Shown here in pieces: positions 8,256 to 16,075 of a stretch of 64,000 bases of DNA. Under the pieces are notes generated by a model that worked only from the letters and a program-made list of their open reading frames with translations, ran no database searches and was not told where the DNA came from. A program made the position numbers and the translations under genes. The stretch is from Sulfidibacter corallicola (GTDB lineage: Bacteria > Acidobacteriota > Holophagae > Acanthopleuribacterales > Acanthopleuribacteraceae), in the NCBI RefSeq assembly GCF_017498545.1, contig NZ_CP071793.1, positions 8,674,256-8,738,255 of the forward strand, written 5' to 3'. Within the stretch, counting starts at the first letter, position 1, and every line of letters begins with the position of its first letter.

Positions 8256-9338
8256 ATGGTTCTTCGAGTATTCGCGATTGCATTATTCTCGACCGCTTTC
8301 TGTTTTGGGCAATTGCCCGATCGCGACGAACTAGTGGAAAAATTTCTCAAAGGCGATTCCGACCACGCCGCGAGTGAACTGATCAAGCATTTTGAAATGG
8401 GCGGATTGCGCACCATCATCCGCAATCTCAACGCCCTACCCGACGAAAAGAAGATCCAGTACATGCACGTACTGCGGCACATGGATCTGTTTCGGTTTCG
8501 CAACGATTTGAACGCCAACCTGACGGAGGCGAAGGACGACACCTCCAAAATGGTTGCGCTGCGGCTATTGGCGACATTCGGGGACCGTCTCAGCCCCGAG
8601 GTCTTCGAGCCCCACGTGGCCAACGAGGAGAATTCGGTGGCCGTGCGACTGGCAGCCTGCAGCGGTTTGATCCAGGCTCAACGCCCCTCGAATTACGACC
8701 GGTTCATCGAGATTGCCAATAAGGCCATCGTCGATCCCACCACCGGTCAGGACGATTTTGCGTTTGCCGAGATTTCCCACCAGAATCGAGGCTTCTTCCT
8801 CTACACCAAGTCCAAATTGGAAGACAAGAAGGCGCCGACCGGTGCCATCCTCATTTCGGTGTACCTCGCTCAAAACAAGAACGACGACATCTACACCAAC
8901 GTGTTGAACCTGAGGCGCCGCAAGCTGGTGCCCTACATGATCGACCGTGCGGTGATGGCGGGTGCGCCGGCGCTGCTGGACGTGATGGCCGAGCACCGCT
9001 CCGCCAAGAAGTTCCGCGACCAGATCAGTCGCGCCAAGCCCGCGGCCCAGGCCGTCGCCAAGTATCGCGCCAAGTTTTTCGATCAATACGAGAAAGACCA
9101 GGCGCCGATCGCGGCCCGGATTCCGCACAAGGGAACCGGTTCGGCGGCAGAGGGTAACTACCACGCCGCCTACGCGGTGGTCGAGGTATCGGCCGAAGGC
9201 GACATGAAGGTCGTCGTTCACGAGAAGCCTTTTGGTTCCGGTGGCGACAACCTGCAGTCGGTGTTGTCCGGAAAGACCCTACCGGCCTACGTGAAGTGGC
9301 AGCCGGTGGCGTCCTATTACCTGGTGGTCGCTCCCTGA
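8256..9338 (+). CDS. Secreted protein of unknown function, helical-repeat-like
   Basis: A 360-residue protein not assigned to a named family. I start it at ATG 8256, preceded by GGGGGC, because this gives a clean signal peptide (MVLRVFAIALFSTAFCFGQ); the frame extends 39 codons further upstream without a signal. The mature part is alpha-helical with HEAT-like stretches (TSKMVALRLLATFGDRL, SVAVRLAACSGLIQ), a Lys-rich central region, and a C-terminal beta-like segment (AVVEVSAEGDMKVVVHEKPFG). No catalytic motif is visible. A probable periplasmic or surface scaffold. It is followed 18 bases later by a strong intrinsic terminator, so it is monocistronic. Confidence 0.75.
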   Translation: MVLRVFAIALFSTAFCFGQLPDRDELVEKFLKGDSDHAASELIKHFEMGGLRTIIRNLNALPDEKKIQYMHVLRHMDLFRFRNDLNANLTEAKDDTSKMVALRLLATFGDRLSPEVFEPHVANEENSVAVRLAACSGLIQAQRPSNYDRFIEIANKAIVDPTTGQDDFAFAEISHQNRGFFLYTKSKLEDKKAPTGAILISVYLAQNKNDDIYTNVLNLRRRKLVPYMIDRAVMAGAPALLDVMAEHRSAKKFRDQISRAKPAAQAVAKYRAKFFDQYEKDQAPIAARIPHKGTGSAAEGNYHAAYAVVEVSAEGDMKVVVHEKPFGSGGDNLQSVLSGKTLPAYVKWQPVASYYLVVAP

Positions 9339-9356
9339 AGCGGCCCCTAACGAATG

Positions 9357-9391
9357 AAAAAAAGGGTTCGATCAGGTCGAGCCCTTTTTTT
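9357..9391 (+). terminator. Intrinsic terminator of the 8256-9338 gene
   Basis: Seven A, GGGTTCGA, a five-base loop, TCGAGCCC, seven T: a near-perfect stem with one G-T wobble extended by the A/T tracts, directly after the stop codon. The A tract means it may also terminate transcripts arriving from the opposite strand. Confidence 0.9.
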
Positions 9392-10704
9392 ATGCCCGCA
9401 GGTCAAAGGATGGCATTTCGATCGAGCCTGGCGCTGTCATCGGGCGAATCCGTAGGTTCATCGAGGGCGGAAAGCCCGCTATTGAACATCCCGAGATCGA
9501 ATCACTTCGAAGAACCCGCAAAAACGCAGGTGACGTAAAGCCTGTAGGTTGGCCCGCTGGGCCGACGCGTCGAAGCAACCCAAGCAACAACAATCAATTG
9601 CGCCAAAGAGCGAAGCCGATCATTTCCCTCACGACCCCAATCAAAAGCCGTGAAGTCCAAAGTACCCGCATCTTGAGGGGGTCGTAAGGCCTGTAGGTGG
9701 AGGGGGCCGCCACGGCCAGCTTGCTCAACCAATCGAAGCAACGTCCGAAACGGGAGAGAGTTAAGCCAAAGAGCGGAGCCCCGAATCTCCCTGAACCCTC
9801 ACCCGCGAAGTCATCAAACTCCGCAGTGCCCGCAGCGAGAGAGATTCGTCGTGCCGCTTGGTGCCGGGCCGCGCAATCTGGCTGCCCAACCAATCGAAGC
9901 AACGCTTGGAAGGGGAGTGGGTTACGTCAAAGAGCAAAACCATTCGCGCCCCTGGCAGAACCCGCCCGCCCCCACGGGCCCAGCCGGCCCTGCACCACAC
10001 CTCTCCATGGAGGCGGAAATATCGCAACCCAGCGACTTCGATGGAGAATCCTTCAGCGAAACACTCTGTTTCGCTCCTGAACATCGCACTTCATCGCGGG
10101 CTGAGTCGCTTCGATTGGTTGAGCAAGCTGGTCTGGGCGGCCCCCTCCACCTACAGGCCTGGCGCCCCTCTCATGATGCGGGACCTGTGGGCCTTGCGAC
10201 TTCGGATTGGGCTAGCGAGGGAGATTCCGTGCTTCGCTATTTGCCCCAATTGGTTGTAGTTGCTTGGGTTGCTTCGATTGGTGGAGCAAGCTGCTCCACC
10301 TACAGGCCTGGCGCCCCTCTCATGATGCGGGGCCTGTGGGCTTTGCGACTTCGGATTGGGCTAGCGAGGGAGATTCCGTGCTTCGCTATTTGCCCCAATT
10401 GGTTGTAGTTGCTTGGGTTGCTTCGATTGGTGGAGCAAGCTGCTCCACCTACAGGCCTGGCGCCCCTCTCATGATGCGGGGCCTGTGGGCTTTGCGACTT
10501 CGGATTGGGCTAGCGAGGAAGATTCCGTGCTTCGCTATTTGCCCCAATTGGTTGTAGTTGCTTGGGTTGCTTCGATTGGTTGAGCAAGCTGCTCAACCTA
10601 CAGGCCCGACGACCCTCATGAGCTCGCGGGGACTTCGATCCGGCACCCTTCGATTGGAAAGGGGAATCACCCGGTCGGCGCAGAAGGCCCACCGGGTAGG
10701 CTTC
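9392..10704. repeat. Intergenic repeat array 2
   Basis: About 1.3 kb between two convergent gene ends, filled with the dispersed repeat family in both orientations. The left part (about 9530-10107) reads in the + orientation (GTAGGTTGGCCCGCTGGGCC near 9544, CAATTGCGCCAAAGAGCGAA near 9594). The right part (10108-10620) is reversed and arranged as a regular tandem array. The stretch of about 9530-10120 is homologous, in the same order, to about 63330-63900. The long frames crossing it are artefacts of the repeat: the 149-bp period shifts the frame between copies. Confidence 0.85.
10108..10620 (-). repeat. Tandem array, 149-bp period, three full copies plus a partial
   Basis: Copies begin with GCTTCGATTGG at 10108, 10271, 10420 and 10569. 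Copies 2 and 3 are exactly 149 bp; copy 1 is 163 bp because its palindrome is interrupted by about 14 bases; copy 4 runs only to about 10620. Each unit contains a hairpin-forming palindrome next to CTACAGGCC, then GACTTCGGATTGGGCTAGCG, then TTTGCCCCAATTGGTTGTAG. Copies 2 and 3 are almost identical, indicating recent duplication. The palindrome is GGTGGAGCA/TGCTCCACC in copies 2 and 3 but GGTTGAGCA/TGCTCAACC in copy 4. Confidence 0.9.
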
Positions 10705-11934
10705 TCATGCGAACAGCGGTAGCGGCTGGCGTTTGAACCAGCCGAAGGCCCGCCGCCACAGATTCTCCTCGCGTGCGGCGACGGGCAGGTCCAGCAGGTA
10801 GCGGAGCACGTCGTCGCCGAAGGCTTCCACGTGTTCGTAGCGCTGCTCCGGCACGCGACTGATCGCCTTCGACACGATGGCATCCAGATCGCCGCGCAAC
10901 CCCTCCGCGAGCGAGGCGACGTCCCGCCTGCGAGCGGTACCGACGCGCGTCACGTCGACCCGACGGGTGGGATCCGCCATCATGGTGGTCAGGAACTCAC
11001 TGGGTTTGGTGCGTTCACCGCGACAGACGGCAAAGAGCAGTTGGTTGCCAGGCAGGCCCGAAAAGGGTTTGAACCCGGTCAACAGTTGGTACAGCACGAT
11101 GCCCAGCGCGTAGACGTCCGCCCTGGGTGAAATCTGGTAACCCAGGATCTGCTCGGGACTGGCGTAGTCGGGCGTGAAGCAACGGTTCTGGGTGGTGGTG
11201 AGCTGTTGGTGGTCCGGGTGACTGGCTTGGAGCTTGGCGATACCGAAGTCCAACAGCTTCGGCTCTCCCGCTTCGGTCACGAAAATGTTGTCCGGTTTCA
11301 GGTCGCGGTGGATGATCAAGTTCTGGTGGGAATAGTGCACCGCCGCGCAGACCTTGCGAAACAGGCGGAGTCGCTCGGCCACGGAAAGACCGCGACGATC
11401 ACAGAAGGTGGTGATGGGTTCGCCTTCCACGTACTCCATGATCAGGTAGGGCGTTCCGTCGGCGAGATGTCCGCCGCCGCGCAGGCCGGCGATGTTGGGA
11501 TGGTCCAGGTGCGAGAGGATGCGGCGCTCGGCATTGAACCGGCGACGCCAGGATTCGTTATTCAATTGGGGTTTCAACAGTTTCACGGCCACGTGACGGT
11601 CTTGGAAAAAATCTTGGGATTCGGCCAGGAAAACGGTACCCATGCCGCCGCTACCCAGTTTGCGCACGATGCGATAACCCTCGAGTGTCTGACCGATGAG
11701 CGCCTCCTGCTCGTCCTCGTAGGCCAGGCCCTGTTCCATGAAATCCAGGACATCTTCGTCCGTGTCCAGCAGCGATGCCACTTCGTTCATTAAATCCGTA
11801 TCGGGCCCACAGGCCTCCACCAGGTAGCCTTCTCGCTGTTCCGCAGGAAGCGCGGAAGCGCGATCGTAGTGGTGTTCCACCTGTTGCCACCAGGTTTGTG
11901 AGTTCGGCTCTACGGCCATTGTCGTCAACGTCAT
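10705..11934 (-). CDS. Hanks-type serine/threonine protein kinase, apparently lacking the usual C-terminal half
   Basis: A 409-residue kinase. After an N-terminal helical segment of about 80 residues (WWQQVEHHYDRASALP, typical of kinases paired with this sigma-factor class), the kinase domain runs about 86-385: Gly loop GSGGMGTVF (94-102), Lys118 in VAVK, HRDLKPDN with catalytic Asp211, and DFG at 229-231. All key residues are intact. In close relatives a membrane segment and a long TPR or WD40 sensor region follow the motif seen at the end here (ENLWRRAFGWFKRQP), but this protein stops 5-10 residues later, next to repeat array 2. It is therefore probably soluble, and probably a truncation. 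Its ATG overlaps the sigma-factor stop by four bases (ATGA), implying coupled translation. Confidence 0.93.
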   Translation of the reverse strand: MTLTTMAVEPNSQTWWQQVEHHYDRASALPAEQREGYLVEACGPDTDLMNEVASLLDTDEDVLDFMEQGLAYEDEQEALIGQTLEGYRIVRKLGSGGMGTVFLAESQDFFQDRHVAVKLLKPQLNNESWRRRFNAERRILSHLDHPNIAGLRGGGHLADGTPYLIMEYVEGEPITTFCDRRGLSVAERLRLFRKVCAAVHYSHQNLIIHRDLKPDNIFVTEAGEPKLLDFGIAKLQASHPDHQQLTTTQNRCFTPDYASPEQILGYQISPRADVYALGIVLYQLLTGFKPFSGLPGNQLLFAVCRGERTKPSEFLTTMMADPTRRVDVTRVGTARRRDVASLAEGLRGDLDAIVSKAISRVPEQRYEHVEAFGDDVLRYLLDLPVAAREENLWRRAFGWFKRQPLPLFA

Positions 11935-12611
11935 GCTGTCACCCCTTTCCGTAATGCACCGCTACCCATCGCTTGCACGGGGCTTTGGTGCGGACCCTGG
12001 ACCTGTTTGATTTCGCGGGCGAGCCATTGCTTGGCGAAGCGCCATTCGCGCATTACCAAGGACCTGGAAACACCCAGGATCTGCGCGACTTCCTCGGTTT
12101 GGAGACCGCCGAAAAAGCGCAGCTCGACGACCTGGGCCGCTCTCGGTTTGCCGGCCGAAAGTTGGGTCAGGGCCTCGTCGAGGGTGATCAGGGTTTCAGG
12201 GGAAAGGGTTTGTCCGTCGGCCAGGACGAAACCGTCCTGGCCCTCGGTGATCTTGTCGGATTGACCGCCGCGTTTTTTGGTGTTCCGCTGACGGGCGTCA
12301 TCCACGAGAATGCGCCGCATCAGGGTACTGGCGAAGCGGAAGAACTGGGTGCTGTCCTCGAGCCCTGCATTCACTGATTTGTTGAGGCGTAGGTACAGTT
12401 CGTTGATCAGCACGGTGGGCTGCATGGTGCACTGGCGCTCGCCTCTCAGGTGATAGTCCGCCATGCGCCGCAACTCTTCGTAAACCATGGGAATCAGGCT
12501 GTGAAGAGCCTCGGTGCTGCCGTTTCTCCAATCGTCCAGGAGAAGGGTGACGTCACCCCGACCGGATGGGATGACGCAATCGTAAATAGAAGCCTTGGGG
12601 TTCAAGCTCAT
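11931..12611 (-). CDS. ECF-type RNA polymerase sigma factor paired with the kinase
   Basis: A 226-residue sigma factor of the ECF-like class common in Acidobacteria and Planctomycetes. Start chosen at MSLNPKASIYDC because GAGGT precedes it; the open frame runs 109 codons further up without a protein-like sequence. Region 2 is visible as LLDDWRNGSTEALHSLIPMVYEELRRMA and LRRILVDDARQRNTKKRGG. Region 4 carries the helix-turn-helix ALTQLSAGKPRAAQVVELRF then LQTEEVAQILGVSRSLVMRE. It directs RNA polymerase to a regulon that cannot be named from sequence. The downstream kinase, overlapping by four bases, is the likely controller of its activity. Confidence 0.92.
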   Translation of the reverse strand: MSLNPKASIYDCVIPSGRGDVTLLLDDWRNGSTEALHSLIPMVYEELRRMADYHLRGERQCTMQPTVLINELYLRLNKSVNAGLEDSTQFFRFASTLMRRILVDDARQRNTKKRGGQSDKITEGQDGFVLADGQTLSPETLITLDEALTQLSAGKPRAAQVVELRFFGGLQTEEVAQILGVSRSLVMREWRFAKQWLAREIKQVQGPHQSPVQAMGSGALRKGVTA

Positions 12612-13039
12612 ACCTCGAAGAAAAGTGTGATACCCGATGAGTGGGTTTGAAAAAGGGCCCAATGTATGAAGCGGGCCGTCAATTAATGGTAAAAAAGTAG
12701 AAAAAATCAGGGCTTCTGGCCTAACTGCGGGATTGGAAACGAATGCGTCGTATTTGTTTAAAAAAAAGTGTCGGGATTTTTTGAAAAAATGCGTAGGAGA
12801 GAGGACAGGGGCGCCAGATGGACCGGTAACCCTCTCGAACGGTGGGGTTTGAGGTGTTTTGCCACAATCCCGGTTATCATCGGGAGCGGATGCCGGCGGT
12901 GCTCCGGGCCGAATCGGATCGGGGCGCGAGACCGCCAATCACATCAACGAATCACTTTTTTGTATTGAGATCGTAAAATATTAAGTGTAGGATATTTTTG
13001 CCGATGATATATGTTGATTGGAATGGATTTTCAGTAGAT

Positions 13040-13260
13040 AGGTCTTTGACCTCCTTTATCGAGTTGGCGCCCTGCAATTCCGCCCTTTGAGATCCACCCC
13101 CAAAACCCGCAAAGAAATATTGAAAGTCAGTGCGAACGACGGTACCCGTTTTGCGTCGAGCGCAGCCCAATTGGTTTTTCGTTTTAACTGTTTCAAACTC
13201 CCTCGAAAAACCAACTGAGCGCCGCACGGGCGGGCTCAATTCCCGTGCGGTGCTTTTTTT
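13040..13260 (+). ncRNA. Candidate small RNA ending in an intrinsic terminator
   Basis: Two adjacent hairpins are seen: TTGGTTTTTCG (13171-13181) pairs perfectly with CGAAAAACCAA (13204-13214), and five bases later a GC-rich stem-loop with seven T follows. There is no + strand reading frame upstream, so the terminator implies a non-coding transcript. The 5' end is a guess; the AT-rich stretch before 13040 could hold the promoter. No match to a known RNA class (6S, tmRNA, SRP, RNase P) could be made by eye. Confidence 0.4.
13219..13260 (+). terminator. Strong intrinsic terminator without a preceding gene
   Basis: GCGCCGCACGGG (13219-13230) pairs with CCCGTGCGGTGC (13242-13253) with one G-T wobble, an 11-base loop, and TTTTTTT at 13254-13260. 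The T tract is on the + strand only. Confidence 0.85.
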
Positions 13261-13352
13261 GTCGAAATGCGACTGTGACCTAAAATATTCGCTTTATGAC
13301 GGTTGACCAGTTTGGCCGACCAGGATGGAGTTTGTGTCGATGGGTCCCAATC

Positions 13353-13799
13353 TCATGTAGGATTCAAATTGCGGTAGAATTCCGCTTCCGAACCACTGGG
13401 TATGGTGATCGAAAGTTGAATTTCCAATGCCCTCTCTATCTGTTTCAATTGATCCAATACCGCAATGGTTCGACCGTAAGCAGCATCACTGTCTGATAGT
13501 AAGATAATAGGCTTGCTCGGATTTTGTTGGAGTATCATGGCAACATGGTCCGCGAGTCGAGGCATTTGATCCGGTAACCATGTGTTTCCGTTTGACACGA
13601 TGTTGCCATTGGATAATATGTGAATAAAAATTGCGGCTTCCGGCGCAACACCGCTCTTATCGGCGGGCAATAGGTGAGTGATACCCTTATTGGAAGCGAA
13701 GACGCTGGTCAGCATAAAAAAAACGATGAGCAGAAAGGCGATGTCCGCCATCGAAGACGTGGGGATTTCGGCTGTAATCGTTTGACGCGGGATCTTCAT
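13353..13799 (-). CDS. exbD: ExbD/TolR-family energy-transducing membrane protein (orphan)
   Basis: A 148-residue biopolymer-transport protein, normal length for ExbD. Start at MKIPRQTITAEIP, with AGGAGA well placed; the frame extends 79 codons further up without support. The single membrane helix IAFLLIVFFMLTSVFA follows the conserved SSMADI, whose Asp is the proton-carrying residue of the family. The periplasmic part ends in an ordinary ExbD fold (PIILLSDSDAAYGRTIAVLDQLKQ). ExbD works with ExbB and a TonB protein to power outer-membrane uptake. No exbB, tonB or second exbD lies nearby, which is unusual because these genes normally form an operon. Confidence 0.88.
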   Translation of the reverse strand: MKIPRQTITAEIPTSSMADIAFLLIVFFMLTSVFASNKGITHLLPADKSGVAPEAAIFIHILSNGNIVSNGNTWLPDQMPRLADHVAMILQQNPSKPIILLSDSDAAYGRTIAVLDQLKQIERALEIQLSITIPSGSEAEFYRNLNPT

Positions 13800-14784
13800 A
13801 CTGTTTCTCCTGGGTGAGGCGAGGATGGAAATCATGCCCGAACGGGATCGAGATAACCTATCCGAGTTGCGGAAAAACGAGGCGCGATTCGTTTCCTGGT
13901 TTTGGGAATCGAAAGCGGGATGACCGACGGGCTCGAATGCCTGATTCACGAGCTTTTCGAAGCGGTTCAACGAGCCGATGGACACATGGCGGTGGACCGG
14001 AATTCCGTGTGCGCCGGCGTCGAAGGGGGCTTCCATCGCATTGGGAAACCAAAGTGAAAAGGTCGTTGTGGGGAGAATGGATGAGACGTCCGTGGCGAAA
14101 AAATACGAAATGGAAAATAGCCGTGCTTTTTACGCTGACATCGATTGATTCGTTCGCAGGTTATTTTGCTTTAGGTATCTTGAATTGCCAAATTCTAACA
14201 AAAATGTTCACCCTGAAAAGCATTAAAAACAGGTTTTACGCTTTGGTTACCATCTGTTTGCTTTCTTGAAAAAACAGCCCCCGTTATGTCGCTTTTTTCT
14301 CAACCAAAGGTTGATTCGTGTTTGCGGCTTTGTTATCGTTCGCGCCTGTTGACTGTTCGGGATTTTTCACAAATCTCGTCTTTCGCTTTTCGTCCTGGAT
14401 TCGTGTCGGCCATTGTTCATCCAGAAGCGGGGTTACCGTGAAGGGATTCCCTGGATCGACCGGGCTTCCAATGCAAGGCACTATCGGCAGCCAGGTCTCG
14501 GGTGTCAGCTAACCGCCTATGAACAAGGATCTTGCCGATGCCTGACGCCGGAGACCCGAGACCGTGCCCATCCAGCCAAACCTATTGGGAATCACGATCT
14601 TTTCGCTTCTGGATGGACCCGATCTCGCGCAAATGCGCCCGTAATGACGGAGGTAGGCGGGCTCGATGGCGACGTGCACCGGTGGGGTTCACCTTTTGCG
14701 TTGGATTTGGGCAATTGACGGACAGCCAATCGCCGACCTTCAAGTATGATCTATCCGAGAGTTTGGACCCAGGAGCCGCAATCC
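13800..14784. other. Intergenic region of about 1 kb, no gene recognised
   Basis: The stretch between the divergent exbD and TraB-like genes. Frames in it lack starts with ribosome-binding sites and lack protein-like composition. Part of it (14100-14350) is AT-rich. It contains a perfect inverted repeat GGTCTCGGGT...ACCCGAGACC (about 14493-14572) and a pair of GTGCCCATCCAG-type half-sites (14573-14621). I see nothing else. Confidence 0.55.
14493..14621. repeat. Nested inverted repeats in the spacer
   Basis: GGTCTCGGGT near 14493 is exactly complementary to ACCCGAGACC near 14563, and immediately after it GTGCCCATCCAG (14573-14584) pairs imperfectly with CTGGATGGACC (14611-14621). The second pair belongs to the same dispersed element as 6504-6566. 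Confidence 0.6.
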
Positions 14785-15951
14785 ATGAGTCTTTCCGCCT
14801 CTGAGCTCGACGTTCGCGTCATGGCGTTGACCGGTCAGGAAAAAGTCATTCATCTCATTGGTTTACCCGACCATTCTCAGCAATCGTTGGACGAAGTGGA
14901 CCGAATCGTGGCGGAAATCAATCCGGACACCGTCTGCTTCCCATTGTGCGAGACGCGGTTTCGCGCACTGACGGACGAAGCGACCTGGCGCCAGATGAAG
15001 ATCGTCGATGTCCTGCGTCAGGGGAGGATGTTGCTGTTGCTGGCCAATTTGGCCGCCTCGACCTTCCAGCACGGACGCGGTCGCGATGTGGCGGTTCGTC
15101 TGGGTGACGAAATGCTGGGGCGGATCGCCAAGGCCGAGGCGCTCGGGGCGCGGTTGGAGTTCGGGGACCGCGATCTCCAGATCACCCTCAAGCGTTCGTG
15201 GAAACAGCTTTCGGCCCGCCAGCGGGCCCGTGCCATGCTCAAACTCATTCAGGCCTTGGTGTTCAAGCCGGAAAAGCCGGATCCGGAGCCACACCTGGAT
15301 TCGGAACGCTCCATTCACAATGCCTTGCGCCGTTCGCTTCCCGAATTCGAACAGCCCTTTTTCGAAGAGGCCGACCAGTATTTGATGAGCAGCATCGAGC
15401 GCGCGGATGGGCATTCCATCGTTGCGGTGGTGCACGAATCGCGATTGGACGGGGTGGCCCGCCATTTCAATGCCGGTGTGGATCGCGAAAGTCTTGGATC
15501 ATTGCCCGCGCGCTCGAAACTGGCCAAACTGATGCCCTGGCTGGCCAGCGCGCTCGTGATCGGCATGGTGATCTACGGGCTGCTGCACCGTCCCGAGATT
15601 CCCGCGGGCGACCTGCTTCTGACCTGGGCGTTGCCCAACTGGATATGCACGGGCCTGTTCCTGCTACCCGCCGGGCCGCGGTTCCTGTCGTTTTTCTCGG
15701 CCTTGGTGGTGACGCCGTTCACCCCGCTCAGTCCCTTCCTGAGAACCGGTTTGGTGGTGGGCCTGCTCGAGGGATGGCTGCGCAGACCCCTCGTTTCGGA
15801 TTGCGAGCAGATCCCGCGAGACTTGCGCAGCCTGCGCGGGATCTACGGTAATCGTCTGACGCGCGTGTTGTTGGTGGCCTGGCTGGGCCACATCGGTTCG
15901 AGTTTGGGCAACTACGTGGGTGTATTCATGTTGTTCCGCCTGCTCACCTAG
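14785..15951 (+). CDS. TraB/PrgY-like membrane protein
   Basis: A 388-residue protein. Start at ATG 14785 because AGGAG sits nine bases before it. Residues about 18-225 resemble the TraB/PrgY domain (VIHLIGLPDHSQQSLDEVDRIVAEINPDTV, then CETRFRAL), thought to be a metalloprotease-like fold that degrades or sequesters peptide signals in PrgY. Two family residues look altered: the usual ELD/ELC after the second strand is FPLC here. The C-terminal third has about four membrane helices (260-280, 290-308, 315-335, 363-385), as in the archaeal and bacterial membrane-bound branch. Likely an inner-membrane protein; substrate unknown. Monocistronic. Confidence 0.8.
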   Translation: MSLSASELDVRVMALTGQEKVIHLIGLPDHSQQSLDEVDRIVAEINPDTVCFPLCETRFRALTDEATWRQMKIVDVLRQGRMLLLLANLAASTFQHGRGRDVAVRLGDEMLGRIAKAEALGARLEFGDRDLQITLKRSWKQLSARQRARAMLKLIQALVFKPEKPDPEPHLDSERSIHNALRRSLPEFEQPFFEEADQYLMSSIERADGHSIVAVVHESRLDGVARHFNAGVDRESLGSLPARSKLAKLMPWLASALVIGMVIYGLLHRPEIPAGDLLLTWALPNWICTGLFLLPAGPRFLSFFSALVVTPFTPLSPFLRTGLVVGLLEGWLRRPLVSDCEQIPRDLRSLRGIYGNRLTRVLLVAWLGHIGSSLGNYVGVFMLFRLLT

Positions 15952-16075
15952 TGGGTACCTATCCAGAACCGAAAGGATGACAACGCCCAAGGTGGATTCA
16001 CTGGATGGGAACGGTGTCGGGATTCGGCGAAAAGCTCGATTCCATCGAGCAGGGGAGAGGGAATCCGGCCCGGGT

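Larger units (their letters stand above)
12612..13352. other. AT-rich intergenic region with a candidate small RNA
   Basis: A spacer of 741 bases between the divergently placed sigma-factor start and the ExbD stop. The left half (12650-13040) is clearly more AT-rich than the genome and includes runs of A or T. The right half ends in a double hairpin and a T tract on the + strand although no + strand gene precedes it. No convincing protein-coding frame was seen. Confidence 0.6.

Noticed and set aside
10264..10557. Open frame through the tandem repeat
   Set aside because: It exists only because the repeats lack stops. The 149-bp period shifts the frame between copies, and there is no ribosome-binding site.
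10108..10620. Regularly spaced repeats as a possible CRISPR array
   Set aside because: Period is 149 bp with nearly the whole unit repeated; there are no short repeats with unique spacers and no cas genes.
12952..13239. 95-codon minus-strand frame in the small-RNA candidate region
   Set aside because: No ribosome-binding site, mixed composition, and it runs against the terminator's direction.
13814..14269. 151-codon + strand frame upstream of exbD
   Set aside because: Arg-rich first half antisense to non-coding DNA, AT-rich second half, no start signal.
14284..14481. 65-codon minus-strand frame
   Set aside because: No start signal or conserved feature; could not be supported over chance.
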